64,000 nt of DNA from Bifidobacterium sp. WK041_4_12 (GCF_041080795.1 NZ_CP129674.1:1178001-1242000), one strand, 5' to 3'. Numbered from the stretch's first letter, positions 35,050 through 43,941 are shown. Notes: generated by a model not told the origin, from the sequence alone. Translations and numbers: made by a program.

Positions 35050-35080
35050 ATCGAGCGGTCATGCAAGGTGACCGCTCGAT
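35050..35080. terminator. Hairpin between the histidine kinase and umuD
   Basis: ATCGAGCGGTCA and TGACCGCTCGAT form a perfect 12-bp stem with a 7-nt loop. No T-run; likely 3' end structure of the two-component operon on the minus strand. Confidence 0.5.
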
Positions 35081-35150
35081 ATTCGGGGCGTGTTGGAATA
35101 TTCGTCCGGTGTGTGCGAACATCCATGAACGACTGATCGTTTCATCGATT

Positions 35151-35198
35151 GAACGATTGGGTGGCTGAACGATTGGGTGGCTGAACGATTGATGATTT
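35151..35198. repeat. 16-bp tandem repeat touching the histidine kinase stop codon
   Basis: GAACGATTGGGTGGCT at 35151-35166 and 35167-35182, with a partial third copy reaching the stop codon (35197-35199) of the minus-strand kinase gene. Confidence 0.85.
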
Positions 35199-36294
35199 AT
35201 GCGTCGTGATATTGGGGTAGTACGATTTCAAAATCCGCACCACGGGTATCGTCAACGACGCTGACCGAACCGCCATGCAGCTTCGCGGCCCAGCGAGCTA
35301 TGGACAGTCCAAGACCGGTGCCTCCGGATTCGGTGCCGAGACCCGCCTTGCCCTTCACGAAGCGTCTGAAGATGTCCGAGCGAGCCTCTTGGGGTATCTG
35401 AGAGCCAAAGTTCACGACATTGGTGACCACACGTGGGGGATCGGTTTCCACATGGACTTCAATGAGGACGGTCGTGCCATCGGCGGAATGCTTGAGAGCA
35501 TTTGAAATGACGTTCGTGAAGAGCTGACGAAGCCTGTCCTGATCGCCTTCCATCTTGGTATTGCGGGGGACATCGACTTCAATCTCATGCGCATGACCAG
35601 CATCGGCAATTTCAAGCGGCTCGATGGTTTCATCGATGAAATCGGCAAAGTCAAAGCTCGTTATCTCAAGGCTTGAGGCACCTGCCTCCATGCGCGACAG
35701 ATCAAGCAGGAAGGCGATGAGATCCGAAAGACGGTGGGTTTGATTGAGTATGCTCTCCAGGTTTGCTGGGGTCGGTTCGACGACATGGTCGGCAAGGTTC
35801 TCAATCATGGCCTGCAATGCGGATACGGGGGTGCGCAATTCGTGGCTGACATTGGCAACCATGTCGCGCCGCATCTGGTCGGCATGCTGCAATTCCGCAG
35901 CCATGACATTGAATGAACGTGCCAACTGCCCGATCTCGTCATGGCTCAGCGTTGCCGATTGCACGCGAACGGTGTAATCGCCATCTGACATGGCCTCTGC
36001 AGCGTCTCGCATCTGTCGCAGTGGGGCAGTGAGCCCTCGCGAAAACACATAGGTGATGCCCAGAGCCACAATCAGCGTCAGGGGCATGGCAATCCAACCG
36101 TTGAGCCCGACCTTGAGCAGGAACCACGCCATGATGAATGCTATGGCCGTGGCAATCGTAATGAGAACGCTGAGTTCGCCCTTCAATGACGAAAGAAAGC
36201 CAATGGGTCGATCTGGGGACACATGCTGCGTCTTTACCTGCGACCCGCTGCTGGCATGCGTTTTCTGCTGATGCTTGTTGCTATCAATTTTCAT
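35197..36294 (-). CDS. Sensor histidine kinase of a two-component system
   Basis: A 365-residue kinase: two adjacent transmembrane helices (LITIATAIAFIMAWFLL and AMPLTLIVALGITYVF) joined by only a few residues, a HAMP linker, a DHp domain with VANVSHELRTPVSAL (phospho-His) and an HATPase domain with FTNVISNALKHS and GGTGLGLSIARW. With practically no extracytoplasmic loop, sensing must be intramembrane or through partners. It follows its OmpR-type regulator gene by 44 nt in the same operon. The signal cannot be identified from sequence. Confidence 0.92.
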   Translation of the reverse strand: MKIDSNKHQQKTHASSGSQVKTQHVSPDRPIGFLSSLKGELSVLITIATAIAFIMAWFLLKVGLNGWIAMPLTLIVALGITYVFSRGLTAPLRQMRDAAEAMSDGDYTVRVQSATLSHDEIGQLARSFNVMAAELQHADQMRRDMVANVSHELRTPVSALQAMIENLADHVVEPTPANLESILNQTHRLSDLIAFLLDLSRMEAGASSLEITSFDFADFIDETIEPLEIADAGHAHEIEVDVPRNTKMEGDQDRLRQLFTNVISNALKHSADGTTVLIEVHVETDPPRVVTNVVNFGSQIPQEARSDIFRRFVKGKAGLGTESGGTGLGLSIARWAAKLHGGSVSVVDDTRGADFEIVLPQYHDA

Positions 36295-36338
36295 ATGTCT
36301 TGCACTGATGTCTGCTGGTATTGGTGATGTCTAGCGTG

Positions 36339-37076
36339 TCATGCGGCGCGCTGCTCTGGCGGCTCGAAGGCATAGCCGACACCGTGCACGGTGCGAATCA
36401 TGTCCGAACCGAGCTTATGCCGCAGCGCCTTTACATGGGAATCGACGGTACGGGTACCTGAAGCATCGACCCAATCCCATACGTCTTCCAGAAGTTTTTC
36501 GCGGGTGAGAACCGAGCGTGGCTTGCGTGCAAGGGTTGCGAGCAGGTCGAATTCTGTCGGTGTCAGATGGATCTGCTGATCGTCAAGGGTGACAAGACGC
36601 TGTGCAGGATCGATGATGAGCGAACCAAAGTCAAGAATCTTCTCATTCTCTGAATTCTTGGCGATGACCTTTGCCCGTTCGACGCGTCGCAGCAACGCCT
36701 TGCACCTGGCGATCAGCTCTCGCATCGAGAATGGCTTGGTCATGTAGTCGTCAGCTCCGGCACCAAGTCCAATGACCTTGTCGGCTTCGTCGTCGCGAGC
36801 CGTAAGAATCAGAACAGGCACAGGCCTTTCGGCGACGATGCGCTTCGTCGCCTCAAGACCGTCCATGACGGGCAGCATGATGTCCATGATGATGAGATCT
36901 GGCTTCAACTGGGACGCAGCCTGAACGGCGCTGGCACCATCGGAGGCGACTCGTGCCGTCCAGCCTTCTGCCGTAAGGCGTTGTGCAATTGCAGTGGCCA
37001 AGGTTGGCTCGTCCTCCACAACAAGAATCGTGCGATGTATGCTATCGCGACGCATTGTGGTGTTATTCATGCTCAC
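36339..37076 (-). CDS. OmpR-family response regulator
   Basis: A 245-residue regulator with a receiver domain (VVEDEPTLATAIAQRL, phospho-acceptor Asp in LIIMDIMLPVMDG, Lys in YMTKPFSMREL) and a winged-helix DNA-binding domain (LTPTEFDLLATLARKPRSVL, VDSHVKALRHKLG, IRTVHGVGYAFE). It is the first gene of the operon with the downstream kinase. ATG 37076 is used; an ATG two codons on would give almost the same protein. Targets unknown. Confidence 0.93.
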   Translation of the reverse strand: MSMNNTTMRRDSIHRTILVVEDEPTLATAIAQRLTAEGWTARVASDGASAVQAASQLKPDLIIMDIMLPVMDGLEATKRIVAERPVPVLILTARDDEADKVIGLGAGADDYMTKPFSMRELIARCKALLRRVERAKVIAKNSENEKILDFGSLIIDPAQRLVTLDDQQIHLTPTEFDLLATLARKPRSVLTREKLLEDVWDWVDASGTRTVDSHVKALRHKLGSDMIRTVHGVGYAFEPPEQRAA

Positions 37077-37109
37077 GTGTTCCTACCTTCATGTGTGTGG
37101 TGGGTATCC

Positions 37110-39374
37110 TCAAATCTCTCCCAATGAGTTGTCTGGTTTCAAGAATACTGCGCCCAGGGCAGGCACGGTGAGTCTTGCTGACCATTTTCTACTGTGGAAA
37201 GGTACATCATCGGCATCGAAGCTGCCATTGTGTATGTCAGAACCGCCATATTTCGCGGCATCGGTGGTCAGTATCTCTGTCCATCTGCCACCTTGGGGAA
37301 GTGGCACCTGATAGTTCTGCCATGCGGTTCCAGCGAAGTTCACGACTGCTACAATGCATTCGTCCTGCGAGCCCAGGCGCATGAAACTCAGCACGTTGTG
37401 GTCTGCATCATCGCTGGTAAGCCACTGGAATCCTGCAGGATCAAAGTCCTGTGACCACAGGGCTGGTTCATGACGATACAGCGCGTTCAGATCTTCGACC
37501 AGTGTCTGCACTCCTTGATGATCCGACCAGTTCAACGAGTCCCAGTCAATGCTGTACTCATAATTCCATTCACCGAACTGAGCGAATTCATTGCCCATGA
37601 ATGTCAGATTCTTGCCTGGGTGTGCCCACTGATAGGCAAACAGCGCTCTGACGGAGGCGAATCTCTGCCAGTCATCTCCCGGCATTTTGCCAATGAGCGA
37701 ACCCTTGCCGTGGACGACCTCGTCATGAGAGATCGGCAGCACGTAGTGCTCCGAATAGGCGTAGACCATGGAGAAGGTGATTTCGTTATGGTGGTATTTC
37801 CGGTTGACGGGGCTTTCATGGAGATACTCGAGCGTATCGTGCATCCAACCCATGTTCCATTTGAGACCGAATCCCAAGCCGCCAATGTTGGTTGGAGAAG
37901 TCACGCCCTGCCATGCCGTCGATTCCTCGGCAATCATCATGATTCCAGGATTCATGCGGTAGGCGGTTGCCGTCACTTCCTGCAGGAAGGAGATCGCCTC
38001 GAGATTTTCTCGACCGCCGTAGATGTTGGGTCTCCATTGACCGGGATCGCGACTGTAATCCAGATACAGCATCGAGGAGACGGCATCGACGCGGAGGGCG
38101 TCGATATGAAACTGCGAAAGCCAGTACAGTGCGTTGGCGACCAGGAAATTACGTACCTCGTTGCGGCCGAAGTTGAAGATATAGGTGCCCCAGTCAGGAT
38201 GCTCACCGCGGAGGGGATCAGGATCCTCATATAACGCAGTCCCATCGAAACGGCCAAGAGCGAAGCCATCTTTGGGGAAGTGAGCGGGAACCCAGTCCAT
38301 GATCACGCCGATACCGGCGTTATGCAGCTTGTCTATCAGATATTTCAGATCATCGGCGCTGCCCTGACGCGAATCTGGAGCATAGTAGCCGGTGACCTGA
38401 TAGCCCCACGACCCTGTGAAGGGGTGCTGTGTCAGGGGCATGAACTCAACGTGGGTGAATCCGAGCTTGGACACATAGGGGACAAGCTGATCCGCCAGCT
38501 CACGGAAGCCGAGCCCTTCCTTCCAACTTCCAGCATGAACTTCATAGATGCTGATGGGGCCGCCGTGCGGATCGTGCTGAGCTCTCGTGCGCATCCAATC
38601 GTCATCTTGCCATTCGTGCCGCGAATCAATGACGACGGATGCGGTTGCCGGTGGAATTTCATGGCCGCGCTCCATGGGATCTGCCTTCATCACCCACTCA
38701 TGGTGAACATTGAGAATCTCGTATTTGTAGGTTTCGCCCGCTTGCAATCCCGGAATGAACAGTTCCCATATTCCTGAAGAACCCAGCTCTCTCATGGCGT
38801 AGCTTCGTCCATCCCAGGAATTGAAATTGCCCACGACGCGAACCGCATGGGCGTTTGGCGCCCAGACCGCGAAGGATACGCCGGAAACCTGCTGTCCCTT
38901 CGTACCGTCTGCGGAACCCATTGGATCGTCATAGCTTCGCACGTGCGCGCCGAGAATCTCCCAGAGTCGTTCGTGCCGCCCTTCGCCAAAGAGATAGATG
39001 TCGATATCACCGATGGTGGGGAGATAGCGATAGGGATCGTCTTCGACACGTATGGTTCCATCGGCATATTCGGTGCGAATGCGATAATCCGGTACGGAAT
39101 AGCGCATCGACGTCTGCAGGGCTGGAATGACGACGGTGAATATTCCATTGAACTCATGACGAGCTGGATACTCGCCATTCTGAGTGATGATGGTGACACT
39201 TTGTGCCATCGGTCTGAGCACTCGAACGGTGACCTCATGACTGGCGCTTTCCATGTTGATGTGCTCGCCCAGAATTGCGTGAGGGTTGTAGTAGCGTGCG
39301 TTGCTAACGGCGTCTAGGATGGTGCGATCGACGTTGATCGGCATCGTGGACGACTTTTGTGAAAGTGTTGTCAT
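37110..39374 (-). CDS. glgB: 1,4-alpha-glucan branching enzyme
   Basis: Forms alpha-1,6 branches in glycogen. The 754-residue protein has an N-terminal carbohydrate-binding segment (YYNPHAILGEHI), a CBM48 module (VSFAVWAPNAHAVRVVGNFN) and the GH13 barrel with GYYAPDSR, LRVDAVSSMLYLDYSR (nucleophile Asp near 430), the acid/base Glu in MMIAEESTAW and VLPISHDEVVHGKGSLIGKM. ATG 39374 is chosen because 12 upstream codons to 39410 look like leader. It is divergent from carD. A glycogen debranching gene (55963) lies elsewhere in the window. Confidence 0.95.
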   Translation of the reverse strand: MTTLSQKSSTMPINVDRTILDAVSNARYYNPHAILGEHINMESASHEVTVRVLRPMAQSVTIITQNGEYPARHEFNGIFTVVIPALQTSMRYSVPDYRIRTEYADGTIRVEDDPYRYLPTIGDIDIYLFGEGRHERLWEILGAHVRSYDDPMGSADGTKGQQVSGVSFAVWAPNAHAVRVVGNFNSWDGRSYAMRELGSSGIWELFIPGLQAGETYKYEILNVHHEWVMKADPMERGHEIPPATASVVIDSRHEWQDDDWMRTRAQHDPHGGPISIYEVHAGSWKEGLGFRELADQLVPYVSKLGFTHVEFMPLTQHPFTGSWGYQVTGYYAPDSRQGSADDLKYLIDKLHNAGIGVIMDWVPAHFPKDGFALGRFDGTALYEDPDPLRGEHPDWGTYIFNFGRNEVRNFLVANALYWLSQFHIDALRVDAVSSMLYLDYSRDPGQWRPNIYGGRENLEAISFLQEVTATAYRMNPGIMMIAEESTAWQGVTSPTNIGGLGFGLKWNMGWMHDTLEYLHESPVNRKYHHNEITFSMVYAYSEHYVLPISHDEVVHGKGSLIGKMPGDDWQRFASVRALFAYQWAHPGKNLTFMGNEFAQFGEWNYEYSIDWDSLNWSDHQGVQTLVEDLNALYRHEPALWSQDFDPAGFQWLTSDDADHNVLSFMRLGSQDECIVAVVNFAGTAWQNYQVPLPQGGRWTEILTTDAAKYGGSDIHNGSFDADDVPFHSRKWSARLTVPALGAVFLKPDNSLGEI

Positions 39375-39446
39375 AACAAGAGTGTAAACGAGCATGTGGG
39401 ACATAGACAAAATCCATGCGATTCCTTATCGAAGTCCTTGCTGCAT

Positions 39447-39460
39447 GACACAATTGTGTC
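39447..39460. promoter_or_regulatory. Palindrome between glgB and carD
   Basis: GACACAATTGTGTC is a 14-bp perfect palindrome in the 123-nt divergent region, 37 nt upstream of carD. It has operator-like symmetry; regulator unknown. Confidence 0.5.
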
Positions 39461-39497
39461 GGTTTTTAGGCCAGCTTAAGCATACTCTGGAGGATTC

Positions 39498-40097
39498 ATG
39501 GGATATAAGGTCGGCGATATGGTTGTCTATCCGCGGCACGGTGCAGCGAAGGTAGATGCCATTACCGAACGAACCGTCAAGGGAATCACGCGTCAGTATC
39601 TGCAACTCTCAGTACTGTCTTCTGACGGTTTGGTCATCAACGTCCCCGTCGACAATGCTAAAAAAGTTGGTGTCAGAGACATCGTAGGTGCCCGTGAAGT
39701 CGCCAAGGTATTCGAGATTCTTCGTACGCCAATCGTCGAAAAGGAAATGAACTGGTCGCGTCGATACAAGTTGAACGTTGAGAAGATTGCAACCGGCGAT
39801 GTCAACAACATTGCAGAGGTTGTGCGTGATCTGGCACAGCGCGACGTTGACGAGCACGGACTTTCTGCAGGCGAGAAGCGCATGCTTACCAAGGCTCGTA
39901 ATATTTTGACTTCGGAGATTGCCTTGTCGGAAGATCTTGATGATGACGAGGCGCAACGTCTGCTGGATGTCAATCTTGGCTATCAGCCTGCCCAGCCTGG
40001 AGATGAGAAGCATCATACCAAGGCTCCCAAGGAACCGGTTATGGAGACTTTGGCTCGTATGGAAGCGGAAGCCAAAAGCGCCAAGAAGAAGAAGTGA
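39498..40097 (+). CDS. carD: CarD-family RNA polymerase-binding transcription factor
   Basis: Stabilises the RNA polymerase-promoter open complex. The 199-residue protein begins with the RNAP-interaction domain (YKVGDMVVYPRHGAAKVDAI), shared with Mfd, and continues with a helical DNA-binding domain (NWSRRYKLNVEKIATGDV, VVRDLAQRDVDEHGLSAGEK). A Lys-rich tail extends beyond the usual 160-165 residues of mycobacterial CarD. CTGGAGG precedes ATG 39498 by 4 nt. It ends 13 nt before the convergent lipoprotein gene, with a small GCTCAT..ATGAGC hairpin in between. Confidence 0.94.
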   Translation: MGYKVGDMVVYPRHGAAKVDAITERTVKGITRQYLQLSVLSSDGLVINVPVDNAKKVGVRDIVGAREVAKVFEILRTPIVEKEMNWSRRYKLNVEKIATGDVNNIAEVVRDLAQRDVDEHGLSAGEKRMLTKARNILTSEIALSEDLDDDEAQRLLDVNLGYQPAQPGDEKHHTKAPKEPVMETLARMEAEAKSAKKKK

Positions 40098-40110
40098 TTT
40101 GCAAGAACGC

Positions 40111-41175
40111 TCATTGAGATGAGCTTGGCGTTGCGTCTGATTCGCTGCTCGAAGGTGAGACGCTGTCAGATGTCGTTCCCTGGCTCGAATCCGCCTGTGG
40201 GTTCTCGGACTGCATCGTTGTCCTAAGTTCCAATGCTTTGGCGATATTCGTCGTTATTGCGCTGATCCATGCATTCAGCGTCGTGTCCTGTGCAGGCATC
40301 ACTTCGGTGACATCAGCCGTGGGAACATTGTTGTCTTTGGCAGCAGTGGCGAGTTTCTTCTGTGTTTCAGCCGATTGCTGCGTTGAGTCTTCCAGGAAAA
40401 TGCTCGGATGCTGTGATGTGCCGAGCAGGTCCACGAAAGTTTCGACTTCGGTCGTCGTTGGCTGCTCACTGCCGCTGAGAGCCTGTGCAAAGCCTTCGGG
40501 CGTCTTGTCGGAAAATCCAAGATCAGCCATGAGATAGTAGGCAATTGGACGTTCCTGGGCATAGGTCAACTTCTTCTTCGACTGCGATGCGATGGTTTGC
40601 ATCAACGTTTCCAACGTCGTCTCGCTATGCTTCCATGCCTTGAGCCGAGCATTGAAGTAAGACTTCTTGGCGGGAAGAGCCTTGATGTAGGCTTCGGTCA
40701 CTTCGGTTGCAACACTGTTGCGTACATCCTTGGAAAACCACAGATAGGGGTTGTCCCCCTCCGAAGCGCCCACAGCATCGGCAGCACTGACCAAGGTTGC
40801 ATCCTTGGGTGCGGATTTGGTAGCCCAATCGTCATAGCCAGCACCATTGACGATCTCAATCCGGGACTTGCCAATGGTGGTGACATCCGTTGTCTTCGGC
40901 TCGTATTCCTGTATCGCCAGATTCGGATCTGAAATTATCGTGCTGACCTGGACTTGATCGCCACCTAATTCCTGAGCCAGAGAACCCCATGGACGGATGG
41001 TGGCAACCACGGGGATCGGTCCACTCAGCGTGGTCGACGTTGTGGAAGGGATTGCGGAGTCTTGCGAGCGCAGCGAACAGGCAGATACTGCAATGATTGC
41101 GCTCATCGTGAGGAGAGCCGCCAAAACCCTCCGTGTCAAGCCCCTATGTTGTTTCATACCCGACCTCTTCATCAA
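40111..41175 (-). CDS. TroA/ZnuA-like substrate-binding lipoprotein lacking metal-binding His residues
   Basis: A 354-residue lipoprotein: basic N-terminus, hydrophobic stretch and lipobox AVSAC (Cys33). The body follows cluster-9 metal-binding proteins: PVVATIRPWGSLAQELGGDQ, IEIVNGAGYDDWATK, LTYAQERPIAYYLMADLGF. At the sites where the family has PHxYEP and NPHxWxDP it reads AIQEYEP and NPYLWFSKD, so both usual His ligands are replaced. No permease or ATPase gene is adjacent. It may bind another ligand or be a metal chaperone. The C-terminal 20 residues are Ser/Glu-rich. Palindrome CTTCATATGAAG at 41251-41262 lies in its upstream region. Confidence 0.8.
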   Translation of the reverse strand: MMKRSGMKQHRGLTRRVLAALLTMSAIIAVSACSLRSQDSAIPSTTSTTLSGPIPVVATIRPWGSLAQELGGDQVQVSTIISDPNLAIQEYEPKTTDVTTIGKSRIEIVNGAGYDDWATKSAPKDATLVSAADAVGASEGDNPYLWFSKDVRNSVATEVTEAYIKALPAKKSYFNARLKAWKHSETTLETLMQTIASQSKKKLTYAQERPIAYYLMADLGFSDKTPEGFAQALSGSEQPTTTEVETFVDLLGTSQHPSIFLEDSTQQSAETQKKLATAAKDNNVPTADVTEVMPAQDTTLNAWISAITTNIAKALELRTTMQSENPQADSSQGTTSDSVSPSSSESDATPSSSQ

Positions 41176-41250
41176 CCTTCGATGGTGACATTACCAGCAT
41201 TATCGATGCCAGCTCCATCGACTCCAACTCACGGCTCCAATTAACTTCAT

Positions 41251-41262
41251 CTTCATATGAAG
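41251..41262. promoter_or_regulatory. Palindrome between the lipoprotein gene and folD
   Basis: CTTCATATGAAG, a 12-bp perfect palindrome in the divergent intergenic region; operator role is a guess. Confidence 0.35.
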
Positions 41263-41329
41263 GCGATAATCCTTAATTCACGATAGCCTATGACTCGGAG
41301 CAATTTCGAGAAGAACTGGAGTCTCAATC

Positions 41330-42214
41330 ATGGTTTTGTTGCTTGATGGCAATGCTGTTGCGCAATCGATCAAACGGGATTTGCGGCAGCGCGTCGAACG
41401 ATTGCAACAGCATGGGGTTTTCCCCGGTCTTGGGACGCTTCTTGTTGGTGACGATCCGGCCTCTGCCCGGTATGTGGCTGGCAAGCACAGGGATTGTGCC
41501 GAAGTCGGCATCAAATCAATCAGATATGATCTGCCGGAAGGTGCCACGACCGATGACATCATACATGCCGTCGACGCGTTGAATGCTGATGCACAGTGCA
41601 CGGGGTTCATCGTTCAGCTCCCGCTGCCCAAGGGCACGGATGCGCACGCTGTGATAGACAGGATCGATGCTTCCAAGGATGCAGACGGCATGCATCCATA
41701 TAACCTCGGTCAGCTTGTCTTGCATGTTTCAGGAGAGATTGCGACTCCGCTGCCATGCACTCCTCGAGGGGTTTTGGAGCTGCTTGCCGCCTACAACATC
41801 GATCTTGCTGGGAAGCATGTCTGCGTGGTCGGGCGAGGCATCACGATTGGTCGAACCATCGGGCTGCTCCTTACTCGCAGGGAATGCAACGCCACGGTGA
41901 CGCTCTGCCATACGGGAACCAGGGATCTTCACGAGCAGATGAAAAGGGCCGATGTCATCATTGCCGCCACAGGACGGCCCGGCATCGTTCAGGCGGACGA
42001 TGTGAAGGAAGGTGCTGTCCTCGTGGATGTCGGCATTGCCCGAGTGCAGGACAAATCAACTGGAAAATGGCGGATTTCAGGCGATATTGACCCTTCGGCA
42101 CGTAGCGTCGCTTCAGCGTACACACCAAATCCTGGAGGAGTGGGGCCCATGACTCGTGCCATGCTGCTCACCAATGTCGTCGAAACTGCGGAACGCCAAG
42201 CTTTTGGAAAGTGA
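41330..42214 (+). CDS. folD: Bifunctional methylenetetrahydrofolate dehydrogenase / cyclohydrolase
   Basis: Interconverts 5,10-methylene-, 5,10-methenyl- and 10-formyl-THF for purine, fMet and thymidylate metabolism. The 294-residue protein shows PGLGTLLVGDDPASARYVAG, the catalytic Lys in AGKHRDCAEVG, FIVQLPLPKGTD, PCTPRGVLELL, HVCVVGRGITIGRTIGLLL for NADP binding and the PNPGGVGPMTRAMLL C-terminal signature. ATG 41330 is consistent with the family start. It is divergent from the lipoprotein gene and lies 107 nt before rpsA. Confidence 0.96.
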   Translation: MVLLLDGNAVAQSIKRDLRQRVERLQQHGVFPGLGTLLVGDDPASARYVAGKHRDCAEVGIKSIRYDLPEGATTDDIIHAVDALNADAQCTGFIVQLPLPKGTDAHAVIDRIDASKDADGMHPYNLGQLVLHVSGEIATPLPCTPRGVLELLAAYNIDLAGKHVCVVGRGITIGRTIGLLLTRRECNATVTLCHTGTRDLHEQMKRADVIIAATGRPGIVQADDVKEGAVLVDVGIARVQDKSTGKWRISGDIDPSARSVASAYTPNPGGVGPMTRAMLLTNVVETAERQAFGK

Positions 42215-42321
42215 CAACAGGTGATTTATCGCATATACTAATGACGTATGTGCCTACCAGGCAGATATTCATAATTGAAAATCGATTTTATTCATCCACT
42301 ACGTACAGAAATAATCAATTA
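42215..42321 (+). promoter_or_regulatory. AT-rich rpsA leader without Shine-Dalgarno
   Basis: The region between folD and rpsA is AT-rich compared with its surroundings, and the 20 nt before ATG 42322 (AGAAATAATCAATTA part) contain no GGAG-like ribosome site. Ribosomal protein S1 genes of Proteobacteria also use AU-rich structured leaders for autoregulation; here that is inference. Confidence 0.5.
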
Positions 42322-43809
42322 ATGGCAGAAAATAATACAGAAGTCCAGAAGGTTGCGATCAACGACATCGGCACCGAGGAGGACTTCATCAAGGCAGTCG
42401 ATTCAACCATCAAGAATTTTGATGATGGTGATTTGGTCGAGGGTACCGTCGTTCGCGTTGATCATGACGAAGTATTGCTTGACATCGGCTACAAGACTGA
42501 AGGAGTTATTCCTTCACGCGAACTTTCCATCAAGAAAGACGTCGATCCCGATGAAGTGGTCAAGGTCGGAGATTCGATCGAGGCTCTTGTCGTCACCAAG
42601 GAAGACAAGGAAGGCCGTCTTATCCTTTCCAAGAAGCGTGCACAGTATGAACGCGCCTGGGGAGATATCGAAAAGATCAAGGATGCCGATGGCGTTGTTG
42701 AGGGAACTGTCATCGAAGCTGTCAAGGGTGGCTTGATTGTCGATATCGGTCTGCGCGGATTCTTGCCTGCATCTCTTGTTGAAATGCGTCGCGTCCGCGA
42801 TCTGAGTCCGTACATCGGTCAGAAGATCAAGGCAAAGATTCTGGAGCTTGACAAGAACCGCAACAATGTGGTGCTGTCACGTCGTCAGTATCTTGAAGAG
42901 ACCCAGTCCGAAGTGCGCGAGACCTTCCTGTCTCAGCTCAAGAAGGGTCAGATCCGTGAGGGCGTTGTCAGCTCCATCGTCAACTTCGGCGCGTTCGTCG
43001 ATCTTGGCGGCGTTGACGGCCTCATCCACGTTTCCGAGCTCTCTTGGAAGCACATCGATCATCCGAGCGAAGTAGTCAAGGTTGGCGACAAGGTTACCGT
43101 CGAGGTACTGGACGTCGATATGGACCGCGAGCGCATCTCGCTCAGCCTCAAGGCAACTCAGGAAGATCCATGGCAGCGTTTCGCACGCACCCATGTTCCA
43201 GGACAGATCGTCAAGGGCAAGGTTACGAAGATCGTGCAATTCGGTGTCTTCATTTCCGTCGAGGACGGCATCGAGGGTCTGGTTCACATTTCCGAGCTGG
43301 CCAACCGTCACGTTGAAAATCCGGAAACCGTCGTCAAGCCGGGCGAAGAGGTATTCGTCAAGGTCATCGATGTCGATCTCGATCGTCGTCGTATCTCCCT
43401 CTCGCTCAAGCAGGCGAACGATTCGGTTGATCCTTCATCCGAAGACTTCGATCCAGCACTCTACGGCATGCCTGCAGAGTACGACGAGAACGGCAACTAT
43501 AAGTATCCAGAAGGCTTCGATCCCGAGACCAACGAATGGATTTCAGGCTACGAGAAGCAGCGCGAAGAGTGGGAAGCTCAGTATGCTTCTGCTCACGAGC
43601 TGTGGGAAGAGCACAAGGCCTTCGTTGCCAAGGAGCTCGAGAATGCTGCAGCCTCAGCCGCAGAGGATGGTCAGGAATCAGAGCAGAAGGAGAAGAAGGC
43701 CGAAGAAGCAACTTCGAACTATTCTTCTGAAGACAGCGCCGAAGGCACACTTGCTGCCGACGATCAGCTTGCTGCTCTGCGTGAACAGCTCCTCAGCGAA
43801 AAGAAGTGA
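42322..43809 (+). CDS. rpsA: 30S ribosomal protein S1
   Basis: RNA-binding ribosomal protein of 495 residues with four S1 (OB-fold) repeats starting near residues 33, 117, 203 and 288: GDLVEGTVVRVDHDEVLLDI, GVVEGTVIEAVKGGLIVDIG, GQIREGVVSSIVNFGAFVDL and GQIVKGKVTKIVQFGVFISV. An acidic Ala/Glu-rich tail follows. Four rather than six repeats is usual in Actinobacteria. ATG 42322 is chosen because the homologous MAENNTEV-like N-terminus starts there; upstream codons are AT-rich leader. An intrinsic terminator follows at 43867. Confidence 0.96.
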   Translation: MAENNTEVQKVAINDIGTEEDFIKAVDSTIKNFDDGDLVEGTVVRVDHDEVLLDIGYKTEGVIPSRELSIKKDVDPDEVVKVGDSIEALVVTKEDKEGRLILSKKRAQYERAWGDIEKIKDADGVVEGTVIEAVKGGLIVDIGLRGFLPASLVEMRRVRDLSPYIGQKIKAKILELDKNRNNVVLSRRQYLEETQSEVRETFLSQLKKGQIREGVVSSIVNFGAFVDLGGVDGLIHVSELSWKHIDHPSEVVKVGDKVTVEVLDVDMDRERISLSLKATQEDPWQRFARTHVPGQIVKGKVTKIVQFGVFISVEDGIEGLVHISELANRHVENPETVVKPGEEVFVKVIDVDLDRRRISLSLKQANDSVDPSSEDFDPALYGMPAEYDENGNYKYPEGFDPETNEWISGYEKQREEWEAQYASAHELWEEHKAFVAKELENAAASAAEDGQESEQKEKKAEEATSNYSSEDSAEGTLAADDQLAALREQLLSEKK

Positions 43810-43866
43810 ATCGCATAAGGATCATGCTCAGCTCTGAAATTCACGAGTAATGCATGAACTGCATGA

Positions 43867-43901
43867 ATGAAGCCCACCATTATGGCGGGCTTCATTTGTT
43901 T
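43867..43901 (+). terminator. Intrinsic terminator of rpsA
   Basis: ATGAAGCCC / GGGCTTCAT with an inner CCA-TTA-TGG stem and one mismatch (43867-43895), followed by TTGTTTT. Confidence 0.85.
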
Positions 43902-43941
43902 TGCGAGCCATGGTAGCGTTCGGCAAGAATGGATGAAGCTT

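Noticed and set aside
37470..38234. 254-codon plus-strand frame opposite glgB
   Set aside because: Antisense shadow of the GH13 domain; no ribosome site or domain.
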